The notes under the pieces are model-generated. The model was not told the origin of the DNA. It ran no database searches and was given only the letters and a program-made list of their open reading frames with translations. A DNA stretch of 64,000 bases, from contig NZ_CP054840.1 of NCBI RefSeq assembly GCF_013363755.1, positions 1,605,501-1,669,500 of the forward strand. The letters are read 5' to 3'. This DNA is from Comamonas antarctica. GTDB taxonomy: Bacteria; Pseudomonadota; Gammaproteobacteria; Burkholderiales; Burkholderiaceae_C. How positions within the stretch are numbered: position 1 is the first letter of the stretch; each line of letters opens with the position of its first letter. The position numbers and the translations under genes were made by a program. Shown here in pieces: positions 42,681 through 52,722 of the stretch.

Positions 42681-45119
42681 ATGGAAAAACAAAAATCCTC
42701 AAGCATTGGCGGCTGGCGCGCCTGGCTTCTTGCGCTGGCCTTGCTGCTGCTGGCCACCGGCCTGTATTTCGTGATTGGCGGCGCCGTGCTGCTGTCGCGT
42801 GGCGGCAGCTGGTACTTCGTGATTGCCGGCGTGTTCTTCGTGGCGTCTGCAGTGCAGATCGCGCGCGCCCGCGCTTCAGGCGCCTGGCTCTACCTGTTGG
42901 CGCTGGCCGGCACGGTGGCCTGGGCGCTGGCGGAAGTCGGCTTTGATTTCTGGGGCCTGATCTCGCGCCTGCTGGCGCTGGTGTTCATCGGTGCGCTGGT
43001 GGCGTTCACGCTGCCGTTGCTGGGCCGCGCCGAAGGCCGGGCTGCAGCGAGCCGCCCAGGCATCGTGATCGGCGCGGTACTGGTGGTGCTGGGCCTGTGG
43101 GGCTTCGTCGGCATGTTCCAGAAGCACCCCGAGGTGGCGGCAGCCGCTCCCGCGGCAAACCAGGTGCCGATTGCTCCGGGCACCGAGCAAAAGGACTGGG
43201 CGCACTATGGCAATGACGCCGGCACGCAGCGCTTTGCCGCGCTCGACCAGATCACGCCCGAGAACGTCAAGCAACTCGCCGTGGCCTGGACCTTCCAGCA
43301 CGGCGATGTGCCGCAATCGACGGGCGCGGGCGCCGAAGACCAGCTCACCCCCATGCAGATCGGCGACAAGCTGTTCATCTGCACGCCGCACAACAATGTG
43401 ATCGCGCTCGATGTCGACAGCGGCAAGCAGCTGTGGCGCCGTGATTTCAACGCATCGGTGGGCGGGGTCTGGGAACGCTGCCGCGGCCTGGCGTACTTCG
43501 ATGTGAACGCCGCAATTGCCGCGCCCACGGTGGCCGGTTCGACGCCCGTGACGCCGGTGTCGCTGCCGGCTTCGGGCGGCTGCGAACGCCGCGTGGTCAT
43601 GAACACCATCGATGCGCGCCTGGTCGCCATCAACGCCGACAACGGCGAGATGTGCGCCGAGTTCGGCAATCAGGGTGTGGTGGATCTCACGGCCAACATG
43701 GGCGCCGTGGCCAACAAGGCCTACTACACCATGACCTCGGCGCCCACGGTGGCCGGCACGACCATCGTCGTGGGCGGCCGGGTGGCCGACAACGTGCAGG
43801 TCGACATGCCCGGCGGCGTGATGCGCGGCTTCGACGTGGTGACGGGTGCGATGCGCTGGCACTTCGATCCGGGCACGCAGGATCCAAATGCGCAGCTCGA
43901 GCCAGGCAAGGACTTCCACCGCTCCACGCCCAATGTCTGGGCCGGCATTTCGTACGACCCGGCCATGAACACCGTGTTCCTGCCCGTGGGCTCGGCTTCG
44001 GTCGATCTCTATGGCGGCACGCGCACCGCGCTGGACCGCAAGTACGGCGCATCGGTGCTGGCGCTCGATGCCTCGACGGGCAAGGAAAAGTGGGTCTACC
44101 AGACCGTGCACAACGACCTCTGGGACTTCGACGTGCCGATGGCGCCCTCGCTGATCGACTTCCCCAAGGCCGACGGCAGCAAGGTGCCGGCCGTGGCGGT
44201 CGCCACCAAGGCCGGCCAGATCTATGTTCTCGACCGCGCGACGGGCAAGCCGCTGACGGCCGTCGAGGAGCGTGAGGTCAAGCCGGGCCATATCGCCAAC
44301 GAGGCGTATTCCAAGACCCAGCCGTTCTCGGTGGGCATGCCGCAGATCGGCGCGCAGACGCTGACCGAAGCCGACATGTGGGGCGCGACGCCGTTCGACC
44401 AGCTGCTGTGCCGCATTGCGTTCAAGGGCATGCGCTACGACGGCCTGTACACCGTGCCCGACACCGACAAGTCGCTGTCTTTCCCCGGCTCGCTGGGCGG
44501 CATGAACTGGGGCGGCATGTCGACCGACCCGAACAACCACCTGCTGTTCATCAACGACATGCGCCTGGGCCTGTGGGTGACCATGGTCGAGCAAAAGGAA
44601 AAAGCCAAGCTCTCGGACGGCGGCGAGTCGCCGAACGCCGGCATGGGCGAGGTGCCGCTGGGCGGCACGCCTTATTCGGTGGTGAAGAACCGTTTCCTGT
44701 CGCCGCTGCAGATTCCCTGCCAGAAGCCGCCGTTCGGCACGATGACCGCCGTGGACCTGAAGACGCAAAAGGTGGCGTGGCAGGTGCCGCTGGGCACGGT
44801 GCAGGACACCGGCCCGTTCGGCATCAAGATGCTGCTGCCCATGGAAGTCGGCATGCCGACGCTGGGCGGCTCGGTGGCGACGCAGGGCGGCCTGGTGTTC
44901 TTTGCCGGCACGCAGGACTACTACCTGCGCGCGCTGGAAAGCGCGACCGGCAAGGAGGTGTGGAAGCAGCGTCTGCCCGTGGGCAGCCAGGGCACGCCCA
45001 TCACCTACAAATCGCCCAAGACGGGCAAGCAGTACGTGGTGATCTCGGCCGGTGGCGCGCGCCAGTCGCCCGACCGCGGCGACTATGTGATTGCGTACGC
45101 GCTGCCTGACAAGCGCTGA
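42681..45119 (+). CDS. gcd: Membrane-bound PQQ-dependent dehydrogenase (glucose/quinate/shikimate family)
   Basis: An 812-residue quinoprotein. Five hydrophobic helices at residues about 15-150 anchor it in the inner membrane; the periplasmic part is an eight-bladed propeller with W-motifs (WAHYGNDAGTQRFAALDQI, later YDPAMNTVFLPVGSASVDLY). DLWDFDVPMAPSL and GGMNWGGMS line the PQQ site. It passes electrons to ubiquinone. The family includes both glucose and quinate/shikimate dehydrogenases, and sequence reading does not separate them, so the symbol is provisional. GGAG precedes the start. No pqq genes are nearby. Confidence 0.88.
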   Translation: MEKQKSSSIGGWRAWLLALALLLLATGLYFVIGGAVLLSRGGSWYFVIAGVFFVASAVQIARARASGAWLYLLALAGTVAWALAEVGFDFWGLISRLLALVFIGALVAFTLPLLGRAEGRAAASRPGIVIGAVLVVLGLWGFVGMFQKHPEVAAAAPAANQVPIAPGTEQKDWAHYGNDAGTQRFAALDQITPENVKQLAVAWTFQHGDVPQSTGAGAEDQLTPMQIGDKLFICTPHNNVIALDVDSGKQLWRRDFNASVGGVWERCRGLAYFDVNAAIAAPTVAGSTPVTPVSLPASGGCERRVVMNTIDARLVAINADNGEMCAEFGNQGVVDLTANMGAVANKAYYTMTSAPTVAGTTIVVGGRVADNVQVDMPGGVMRGFDVVTGAMRWHFDPGTQDPNAQLEPGKDFHRSTPNVWAGISYDPAMNTVFLPVGSASVDLYGGTRTALDRKYGASVLALDASTGKEKWVYQTVHNDLWDFDVPMAPSLIDFPKADGSKVPAVAVATKAGQIYVLDRATGKPLTAVEEREVKPGHIANEAYSKTQPFSVGMPQIGAQTLTEADMWGATPFDQLLCRIAFKGMRYDGLYTVPDTDKSLSFPGSLGGMNWGGMSTDPNNHLLFINDMRLGLWVTMVEQKEKAKLSDGGESPNAGMGEVPLGGTPYSVVKNRFLSPLQIPCQKPPFGTMTAVDLKTQKVAWQVPLGTVQDTGPFGIKMLLPMEVGMPTLGGSVATQGGLVFFAGTQDYYLRALESATGKEVWKQRLPVGSQGTPITYKSPKTGKQYVVISAGGARQSPDRGDYVIAYALPDKR

Positions 45120-45150
45120 ACGCAGCTGCCGCATGCCGGCGCCCACGCAA

Positions 45151-45176
45151 AAGGCCACCCTCGGGTGGCCTTTTTC
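45151..45176. terminator. Bidirectional terminator between gcd and dps
   Basis: AAGGCCACC (45151-45159) pairs with GGTGGCCTT (45164-45172) across a CTCG loop; T runs flank it on both strands, serving the two converging genes. Confidence 0.9.
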
Positions 45177-45196
45177 GTTGCCGCAGGGGCGCGGAG

Positions 45197-45709
45197 TTAT
45201 TCCGCGAGCAGCGAGCGCAGCATCCAGGCGGTCTGCTCATGCACCGCCAGGCGCTGCGTCAGCAGGTCGGCGGTGGGTTCGTCCTGGGCTTCGTCGGCGA
45301 TGGACAGCAGCGAACGCGCGGTGCGCGCCACGGCTTCGTGGCCGTTGACCAGGATGCGCACCATGTCGAGCGCCGCGGGCGGCGTGGTGGGGGCGTCGTC
45401 CAGCGACGCCAGCTGGCCGTACTGCGCGTACGAGCCGGGCGCGAAATGGCCCAGCGCGCGGATGCGCTCGGCAATCGGGTCGGCCGCATTCCACAGCTCG
45501 GTGTACTGCTCCATGAACATCTGGTGCAGGCTGTTGAACATCGGGCCGGTGACGTTCCAGTGGAAATTGTGCGTGGTCAGGTACAGCGTGTAGTTGTCGG
45601 CCAGCAGGCGCGACAGGCCGTCGGCAATGGCCTGGCGGTCTTCGGCCGAGATGCCGATGTTGATGGCGCTGGAACGCGCTGCGGTGGCTGGAACGGACTT
45701 CTTGGGCAT
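45197..45709 (-). CDS. dps: Dps family DNA-protecting ferritin
   Basis: A 170-residue protein forming 12-subunit shells that bind DNA and oxidise iron with peroxide. The ferroxidase motif [20 protein letters not shown] with [21 protein letters not shown] is complete. The N-terminus [14 protein letters not shown] is basic, as needed for DNA binding. Confidence 0.95.
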   Translation of the reverse strand: MPKKSVPATAARSSAINIGISAEDRQAIADGLSRLLADNYTLYLTTHNFHWNVTGPMFNSLHQMFMEQYTELWNAADPIAERIRALGHFAPGSYAQYGQLASLDDAPTTPPAALDMVRILVNGHEAVARTARSLLSIADEAQDEPTADLLTQRLAVHEQTAWMLRSLLAE

Positions 45710-45788
45710 GCTGACTCCTTTGCAATGAAACCAGGGGTGGATGAAATCGGACGCATGAACGCGACGCCTGCGACTTTATCGCGTCGCG

Positions 45789-46667
45789 TCATCGCGCTGC
45801 GTCCTCACGCTCCATCGTCGCACGGATTTCACCCTGCGAAGGCGTCGGATGCGGGCAGCCATTGTCGGAATGTGCCGCGCGTGCGTTGGGCGGCAGGAAC
45901 TGGATGCGCGTGCGCTGCACCAGCTCGGCGTAGCTGATGGGCGGCAACACGCGGGTGTCGGGTGCGTTGGCCAGCCAGTGCGCCCAGCTCCTGCCCGTGC
46001 AGGGGTCGTAGACCAGCTTGAACAGATGGCTGGGCACCTGCACCCGGTTCGGGCCTATCGCCGGCGCGCCGGCCGCAAATACCGGGCCCGTGAAGACGTA
46101 GACATCGGCGCGCGCACGCAGCACGTACTGGCGCGTCTCCTGCTCGACCTGCGCCCAGGCGCCGCCGTTGAAGATCTGGTCCTGCGGCACCATGTTGGCC
46201 AGGCTGAAGCTTTGCGCCATGGCATCCGGCGTGCTCATGTCGCCGGCCGGCGCCATGTGGCCGCGCGAGTAGCCCGAGCCGCGGTAGTCGGCCAGTTCGG
46301 CGCGCTCGCCCCGGGGCAGGCGCGCATCGGCAAAGAAGCGGTTGCTGCGCTGCTGTGCGCGTGCCGCGTGGATCATGGATCGGTCGAGATGCTCGGCAAC
46401 GAACACCGGGGTCTTGGTTTCGCCGCTGTGCAGGATCGCAAAGGCGCTGTAGCACAGTTCGCGCAGTTGCGGCGCGCGCGGCACCACGGGCGCGGTCTGT
46501 GCCGGAAAGAACTGCGGGCATTCGGCAAACCGCGTATCGACGATCGACAGCTGCGGCGCCGGGCGCAGCGCGCAGCCGGCCAGCAGCGCCAGCAGGCTTG
46601 CGGCCGCACAGCAATGCAGCGCGTTGCGCCACGCGGCTTCAGCCGCTCCCGCCCGGACAGCGTGCAT
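45789..46667 (-). CDS. DNA/RNA non-specific endonuclease, lipoprotein
   Basis: A 292-residue nuclease of the beta-beta-alpha metal family. The catalytic His is in YSRGHMAPAGDM; the following SFSLANMVPQDQIFNGGAW carries the metal-binding Asn. The N-terminus has a lipobox LLALLAGC, so the enzyme is probably attached to the outer membrane or periplasmic face. The start at 46667 gives the shortest signal; no strong ribosome site is visible. Confidence 0.88.
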   Translation of the reverse strand: MHAVRAGAAEAAWRNALHCCAAASLLALLAGCALRPAPQLSIVDTRFAECPQFFPAQTAPVVPRAPQLRELCYSAFAILHSGETKTPVFVAEHLDRSMIHAARAQQRSNRFFADARLPRGERAELADYRGSGYSRGHMAPAGDMSTPDAMAQSFSLANMVPQDQIFNGGAWAQVEQETRQYVLRARADVYVFTGPVFAAGAPAIGPNRVQVPSHLFKLVYDPCTGRSWAHWLANAPDTRVLPPISYAELVQRTRIQFLPPNARAAHSDNGCPHPTPSQGEIRATMEREDAAR

Positions 46668-46789
46668 GCATCGATCCTTTCGGCGCTGGGCCGCATGGCT
46701 GCGCGCATGGCGACACGGCAGTGTCTGGCATGGCGCAACCGGTGGATTTTTATCATAGGAGGCAGAGGTTTCAGCACCGGGGAGAAACC

Positions 46790-47032
46790 ATGCACCAATG
46801 TCCGCTGCACACCCTGGCCGGCGTCGCCACGGCGCTGTTGCTCGTCGCCTGCGCGCCACAGCCGCCCCGGCCCGCTGGCCTGGTCAATCCAGCCACCAGC
46901 TACTGCCATGCGCGCGGCGGACGCACGCTGCTGGGCTACACGGCCGATGGCCGCGAAGGCCTGTGCTTTCTGCCCGATGGCGCGCTGGTCGACGAGTGGC
47001 AGCTGTATCGCGGCGATCACCCCTGCCGATAG
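46790..47032 (+). CDS. DUF333 (Hli/YoaF-like) lipoprotein
   Basis: An 80-residue protein with lipoprotein signal LLLVACAPQ. The mature part is one DUF333 unit: LVNPATSYCHARGGRTLLGY, GLCFLPDGALVDEWQLYRGD. Two Cys are conserved and probably form a disulfide. Function unknown. GGGGAG upstream supports the start. Confidence 0.85.
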   Translation: MHQCPLHTLAGVATALLLVACAPQPPRPAGLVNPATSYCHARGGRTLLGYTADGREGLCFLPDGALVDEWQLYRGDHPCR

Positions 47033-47140
47033 CGCTGGCGCCGCAGCAGGCCCGTGCAGGTTCTGCGGTCTTCCCATGGCAGGCAGAATGCGCGTCTGCG
47101 CCGGCCACCCCTGCTGGTTTGCTGTTTGTGATCGATCGAT

Positions 47141-48217
47141 ATGAATACCACGACTCTCCATGCCGCTGCGGCCTCCTTCGAGGCGGCGCGGCAACTAGGC
47201 CAGTGCGCGCCCGCGCACCCGGCATCCCGCCTGCATGGGCATGGCTTCACGGCGCGCGTGCAGTGCGCCATTGCCCCGGACTGGGCCGATTTCCCGGGCG
47301 GCGAAGTCGACAAGCTCCAGCAACGGCTGGCCGCAGTCCTTGCGCCGCTGGACTATCGCTGTCTGAACGAGCATCTTGCCGAGCCCAGCGACGGCAACAT
47401 TGCGCGCTGGCTGGCGCAGCAACTGGCCGATCCGGCATTGGGCGCGCTCGAAATCGGCGTGGACAGCACCGACCGGCAGGGCGCGCTGCGCGATGCGGCG
47501 GGCCGGATGCATGTCTGGCGCCGCTATGTTTTTCAGTCCGCGCACCGGCTGCCGAACGTGCCCGCGGGCCACAAGTGCGGGCGCATGCACGGCCATGGCT
47601 TCGAGGCCATCGTGCAAGCCGGTGAGGAGGACGGTGCCGTCGATTACGAGCGGCTCGATGCGCTGTGGGCGCCGCTGCAGCAGCAATTGCACTACGCCTG
47701 CCTCAACGAGATCGAGGGGCTGCAGAACCCGACCAGCGAGATGCTGTCGAGCTGGATCTGGCAGCGGCTGCAGCCTGCGCTGCCCTCGCTGTCGCAGGTC
47801 ACGGTGTTCGAGACCGCGTCCTGCGGCGCGCGCTTCGACGGCACGCACTACCGCATCTGGAAGGACATGACGCTGGACAGCGCGCGCCGCCTGCGCCGCG
47901 CGCCCGAAGGCAGCGCGCACCGGCGCCTGCACGGCCACACCTATACGCTGCGCCTGCACCTGAGCGCGCCGCTGGACCAGGTCATGGGATGGACGGTGGA
48001 CTTTGGCGATGTGAAGCAGCTCTTCAACCCGCTGTTCCAGGCGCTCGACCATCAGCCGCTGCACGAGATCGGCGGCCTCGAAGACTGCGACACCGCCAGT
48101 CTTGCGCAGTGGATCCTGGCCCAGGGCCGCGCCGGGCTGCCGCAGCTCGCGGGCGTGGATCTGTTCGAGACCCGCGGCTGTGGCGCGCGGGTTGCGGTGC
48201 AGGAGGGCTGGGCATGA
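47141..48217 (+). CDS. Three-domain 6-carboxytetrahydropterin synthase-like protein (QueD-like fusion)
   Basis: A 358-residue protein made of three tandem PTPS/QueD T-fold domains; a normal QueD is 120-150 residues. Domain 1 (about 1-120) has RLHGHGF but lacks the catalytic Cys and the first zinc His. Domain 2 (about 125-235) has SAHRL (His 135), Cys 146 and HGH (150-152), so it holds the zinc triad and nucleophile, but where QueD has LDH it reads LHY. Domain 3 (about 240-355) has HGH 264-266 and an intact LDH (Asp 303, His 304), but no Cys. Catalytic residues therefore seem shared between domains. It overlaps queE by 4 nt, supporting a role in 7-deazaguanine (queuosine) synthesis. Confidence 0.8.
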   Translation: MNTTTLHAAAASFEAARQLGQCAPAHPASRLHGHGFTARVQCAIAPDWADFPGGEVDKLQQRLAAVLAPLDYRCLNEHLAEPSDGNIARWLAQQLADPALGALEIGVDSTDRQGALRDAAGRMHVWRRYVFQSAHRLPNVPAGHKCGRMHGHGFEAIVQAGEEDGAVDYERLDALWAPLQQQLHYACLNEIEGLQNPTSEMLSSWIWQRLQPALPSLSQVTVFETASCGARFDGTHYRIWKDMTLDSARRLRRAPEGSAHRRLHGHTYTLRLHLSAPLDQVMGWTVDFGDVKQLFNPLFQALDHQPLHEIGGLEDCDTASLAQWILAQGRAGLPQLAGVDLFETRGCGARVAVQEGWA

Positions 48218-48849
48218 CCTACTCCGTCAAGGAAATCTTCTACACGCTGCAAGGCGAGGGCGGCCAGGCCGGGCGCGCGGCGGTGTTCTGCCGCTTTGCC
48301 GGCTGCAACCTGTGGACCGGCCGCGAGAAAGACCGCGCCAAGGCCATCTGCCAGTTCTGCGATACCGATTTCGTCGGCACCGATGGCGAAGGCGGCGGCA
48401 AGTTCGCGACGGCCCAGGCGCTGGCAGCCAAGGTGCGCTCGCTTTGGCCCGACACGCCGTCGGGCAAGCCGCTGGTGGTCTGCACCGGCGGCGAGCCGTT
48501 GATGCAGCTCGACCAGGCGCTGGTCGATGCGCTGCATGCCTGCGGCTTCGAGATTGCCGTCGAAACCAACGGCACCCAGCCCGCGCCGCGCGGCCTGGAC
48601 TGGATCTGCGTGAGCCCCAAGGCCGGCGCGCCGCTGGTGCTGACCGAGGGCGCGGAGCTCAAACTGGTGTTCCCGCAGCCTGGCGCGATGCCCGAGCAGT
48701 TTGCGCATCTGGCATTCACGCACCATTTCCTGCAGCCCATGGACGGACCCGAGCAGCAGCGCAACATGCGGCTGGCGGTCGAGTACTGCATGGCGCATCC
48801 GCAGTGGCGGCTATCCATCCAGACCCACAAGGTCGTCGGCATCGCCTGA
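48214..48849 (+). CDS. queE: 7-carboxy-7-deazaguanine synthase (radical SAM)
   Basis: A 211-residue radical-SAM enzyme converting carboxytetrahydropterin to CDG. The cluster motif has a long insert as in Burkholderiales QueE: CNLWTGREKDRAKAICQFC, preceded by CRFAG. CTGGEPLMQLDQ is the SAM-binding GGE. C-terminal LSIQTHKVVGI matches the family end. ATGA start overlaps the QueD-like gene. Confidence 0.92.
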   Translation: MTYSVKEIFYTLQGEGGQAGRAAVFCRFAGCNLWTGREKDRAKAICQFCDTDFVGTDGEGGGKFATAQALAAKVRSLWPDTPSGKPLVVCTGGEPLMQLDQALVDALHACGFEIAVETNGTQPAPRGLDWICVSPKAGAPLVLTEGAELKLVFPQPGAMPEQFAHLAFTHHFLQPMDGPEQQRNMRLAVEYCMAHPQWRLSIQTHKVVGIA

Positions 48850-48975
48850 CACGCCTTGTCGGGCCGTGGTCTTGCTTACCGCGGCAAGCAGAAACGGCTA
48901 CGCTGAAGCCCAGGTTCCACTCTCCAGGAGGGCGGAGGCAGCCCCGGCAAGGCCCTGGGCTGCGTCTGCAAAGCC

Positions 48976-51900
48976 ATGCTTCATGCCGATACGACCCCTG
49001 CCTTTGCGCCGCGCGCAATCGTGGACGGCCCGCTGCGCCAGGCGATTGCCCAGGCACAGTTCTTGAGCGAACCCGAAGCGCTGGCGCCGCTGCTGGCACA
49101 GGCGCGCGTGCCGCCGGCGATGGAGCAGGCCATCGAAGCCACCGCAGCGCGCCTGACACGCGGGCTGCGCGCGCGCAGCGGCGGCTTCCACAGCGGGCTG
49201 GTGCAGGGCATGCTGCAGCAGTTCTCGCTGTCTTCGGAGGAAGGGATCGCGCTGATGTGCCTGGCCGAAGCCCTGCTGCGCATTCCCGATGCCGAGACGC
49301 GCGATGCGTTGATCCGCGACAAGATCGGCGGCGGCCAGTGGCAGGCGCACCTGGGCAAGAGCCCGCTGCTGTTCGTCAATGCCGCCGCCTGGGGGCTGCT
49401 GCTCACGGGCAAGCTGGTGGAGCCGCCGGCGCAGGAAAACCTGGGCGCCGCGCTGCACCGGCTGGGCGCCCGGGGGGCCGAGCCGCTGGTGCGCGCTGCT
49501 GTGGATACGGCGGTGCGGCTCATGGCGCGGCAGTTCGTGGCCGGCGAAAGCATTGAGCAGGCGCTGGTCCGTGCGCGGGCGCGCGAAGCGCAGGGCTTTC
49601 GCCATTCCTACGACATGCTGGGCGAAGCCGCGCTGACCGAGGCGCAGGCGCAGCACTATCTCACCGCCTACTGCCACGCCATCGATGCCATCGGCCGCGT
49701 GGCCGCGGGGCGGGGCCCGCTGGACGGCCCGGGCTTGTCGATCAAGCTGTCGGCGCTGCATCCACGCTATGCGCGCGCGCAGCGCGAGCGCGTCATGGCC
49801 GAGCTCTACCCGCGGCTGCTGCGGCTGGCCGTCGCGGCGCGGCGCTACGACATTGCCATCCACGTCGATGCCGAGGAATGCGAGCGGCTGGAGCTGTCGC
49901 TGGACCTGCTCGAAAAGCTGTGCCATGCGCCCGAGCTGGCGGGCTGGAACGGCCTGGGTTTCGTGCTGCAGGCCTACCAGCGGCGCTGCGCGCGCGCCAT
50001 CGACTTCGTGATCGATCTCGCGCGGCGCAGCCAGCACCGGCTGCTGCTGCGCCTGGTCAAGGGCGCGTACTGGGACAGCGAGATCAAGCGCGCGCAGGTG
50101 CTGGGCCTCGACGACTACCCGGTGTTCACGCGCAAGGAGCATACCGACGTGGCCTATATCGCCGGCGCGCGCCAGCTGCTGGCCGCGCCCGATGCGGTCT
50201 ATCCGCAGTTCGCCACCCACAATGCGCACACGCTCGCCACCCTCTACCACCTGGCCGCGGCCGAGCATCCTGACTCACCCTATGAGTTCCAGTGCCTGCA
50301 TGGCATGGGCGAGCCGCTGTACGAGCAGGTCGTGGGCAGCCGCGGCGGCCTGGGGTGCAGCTGCCGCATCTATGCGCCCGTGGGCAGCCACGCGCATCTG
50401 CTGGCCTATCTGGTGCGGCGTTTGCTGGAAAACGGCGCCAATTCCTCGTTCGTGAACCAGGCGGCAGACCCCTCGGTGGCATTGCAGTCGCTGGTGCAGT
50501 CGCCGCTGGCACGCGTCGAGGCCGCGGCGTGCGATGGCGTGGCCGGCACCCCGCATCCGCGCATCGCGCTGCCGCGCGAGATGTTTGCCGGGCAGCGCGC
50601 CAATTCGCGCGGGCTGGATCTGAGCGATGAAGCCACGCTGCAGGCCTTTGCGAACACGCTGGCGCTGGCCGGGCCGGCGCATGCGCGGCCGCTGCTGGCG
50701 CAGGCACCCGCCACCTCGTCGGGACCGGCGCGCGCCGTGTGCAATCCCGCGCAGCGCGATGACGTCGTGGGCAAGGTGCACGAGACCGATGCGGCGCATC
50801 TCGAGGCTGCGTTGGCCGAAGCCAGCGCCGGTTTCGCGGCCTGGTCGGCCACGCCCGCGGCCGAGCGCGCCCAGTGCCTGCTGCGCGCGGCCGATGCCTA
50901 CGAGGCGCAGGCCCTGGCGTTGATGGCGTTGATGGTGCGAGAGGGCGGCAAGACCGCGGCCAATGCGTTGGCCGAAGTGCGCGAGGCGGTCGACTTCCTG
51001 CGCTACTACGCAAGCCAGGCGCAGCGCGATTTCGCCGAGGGCACGCATGTGCCGCTCGGGCCCGTGGCCTGCATCAGCCCCTGGAACTTCCCGCTGGCGA
51101 TCTTCACCGGGCAGATCGCGGCGGCGCTGGCCGCGGGCAACACGGTGCTGGCCAAGCCCGCGCAGCAGACGCCGCTGGTTGCCGCGCGCGCCGTGGCGCT
51201 GCTGCTCGAAGCCGGTGTGCCGGCGCAGGCCCTGCAGCTGCTGCCCGGCGCGGGCGCGGCCGTGGGCGCGGCGCTGGTCGCCGATGCGCGCGTGATGGGC
51301 GTGGTGTTCACCGGCTCGACCGAAGTCGCGCGGCAGCTGGCGCAGACGCTGGCGCAGAGGCTGCGCCCCGATGGCCAGCCCGTGGTGCTGATCGCCGAAA
51401 CCGGCGGACAGAATGCCATGCTGGTCGATTCGTCGGCGCTGCTGGAGCAGGTCGTGCCCGATGTGCTGGCGTCGGCGTTCGACAGCGCGGGCCAGCGCTG
51501 CTCGGCGCTGCGCATCCTGTGCGTGCAGCAGGACTGCGCCGATGCGCTGCTGCAGATGCTCGATGGCGCGATGCAGCAGCTGCAGATCGGCGACCCGCGC
51601 CAGCTGGCCACCGACGTCGGGCCGGTGATCGATGCCAAGGCCAGGGACGCCATCGAGCAGCACATCGCGGCGTTCCAGGCCAAGGGCTACGCCGTGCGCC
51701 GCTGCGCGCCGACGTCGCGGCGCAGGGCAGCTTCGTTGCGCCCACGGTGATCGAGATCGAGCGCATCGCCGATCTGGGCCGCGAAGTCTTCGGCCCGGTG
51801 CTGCATGTGCTGCGTTACCCGCGCGCGCGTTTCGACACTGTGCTGGCCCAGGTCAACGGCACCGGCTATGGCCTCACCCAGGGCCTGCACTCGCGGCTCG

Positions 51901-52718
51901 ACGCGACCGCGGCCCAGGTCACGGCGGCCTGCCGTGCGGGCAATCTCTATATCAACCGCAACACCATTGGCGCCGTGGTCGGCGTGCAGCCGTTTGGCGG
52001 CGAAGGGCTGTCCGGCACCGGGCCCAAGGCGGGCGGGCCGCTGTACCTGCGCCGGCTGCTGGCACGGCACCCGCATGACGCGCGCGCCATCGTGCTGCGC
52101 GCCGCGTCCGCCGCCGAAACGGTGCCCGAGCCGGCGCACCGCCCGGCGCTCGCGGCATTGCAGCAATGGGCCGCGGCGCAGGAAGATGCCGCGATGCAGC
52201 AGCTGGCGCTGCGCTGCGCGCTCTACGCGCGCGCGTCGCCAGCCGGACTGGAAGTGCTGCTGCCCGGACCCACGGGAGAGCGCAATCAGTACCGCCTGGT
52301 GCCTCGTGCCGCCACGCTGTGCCTGGCCGGCACACCCGAAGGACTGCTGCTGCAACTGGCCGCCGTGCTGGCCGTGGGCGGCAAGGCGCTCTGGCCCTCC
52401 GAGCACCTGGCGCTGCATGGGCGCCTGCCGGCCGCGGTAACGCAGCAGCTGGTGCTGGTCGGCGCCTGGGCGCAGGCGCTGGCCGAGAACCGCTTGTCGC
52501 TCGATGCGGTGGTGCACGCGGGCCCGGCCGACGCGCTGCTGGCATTGCAGCGCCGGCTTGCGGCGCGCAGCGGTCCGTTGCTGGCATTGATTGCGCTGGA
52601 GCGCGAAGACGCGGTGGTGCCGCTCGAGCGCCTGCTCATCGAGCGTGCGGTCAGCACCAACACGGCCGCGGCGGGCGGCAACGCGTCGCTGTTGGCCCTG
52701 GATGCGCCTGGCATCTGA
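48976..52718 (+). pseudogene. putA: Bifunctional proline dehydrogenase / P5C dehydrogenase, frameshifted
   Basis: Together the two frames cover about 1247 residues of PutA, which oxidises proline to glutamate. The first frame (48976-51750) holds the FAD proline dehydrogenase domain (AIHVDAEECERLELSLDLLE, RLVKGAYWDSEIK) and the start of the aldehyde dehydrogenase domain with Cys at about residue 842 (DSAGQRCSALRIL). At about 51695-51715 homology leaves this frame and continues in the -1 frame as DVAAQGSFVAPTVIEIERIA, through REVFGPVLHV and PFGGEGLSGTGPKAGGP, to the stop at 52718. One missing base explains it. There is no N-terminal ribbon-helix-helix domain, so it would not autoregulate. It may be a sequencing error, because both halves are otherwise intact. 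Confidence 0.85.
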
Positions 52719-52722
52719 ACGT

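Noticed and set aside
51690..51725. Programmed frameshift in putA
   Set aside because: No slippery heptamer or downstream structure is evident, and PutA is not known to use one; a deletion or read error is simpler.
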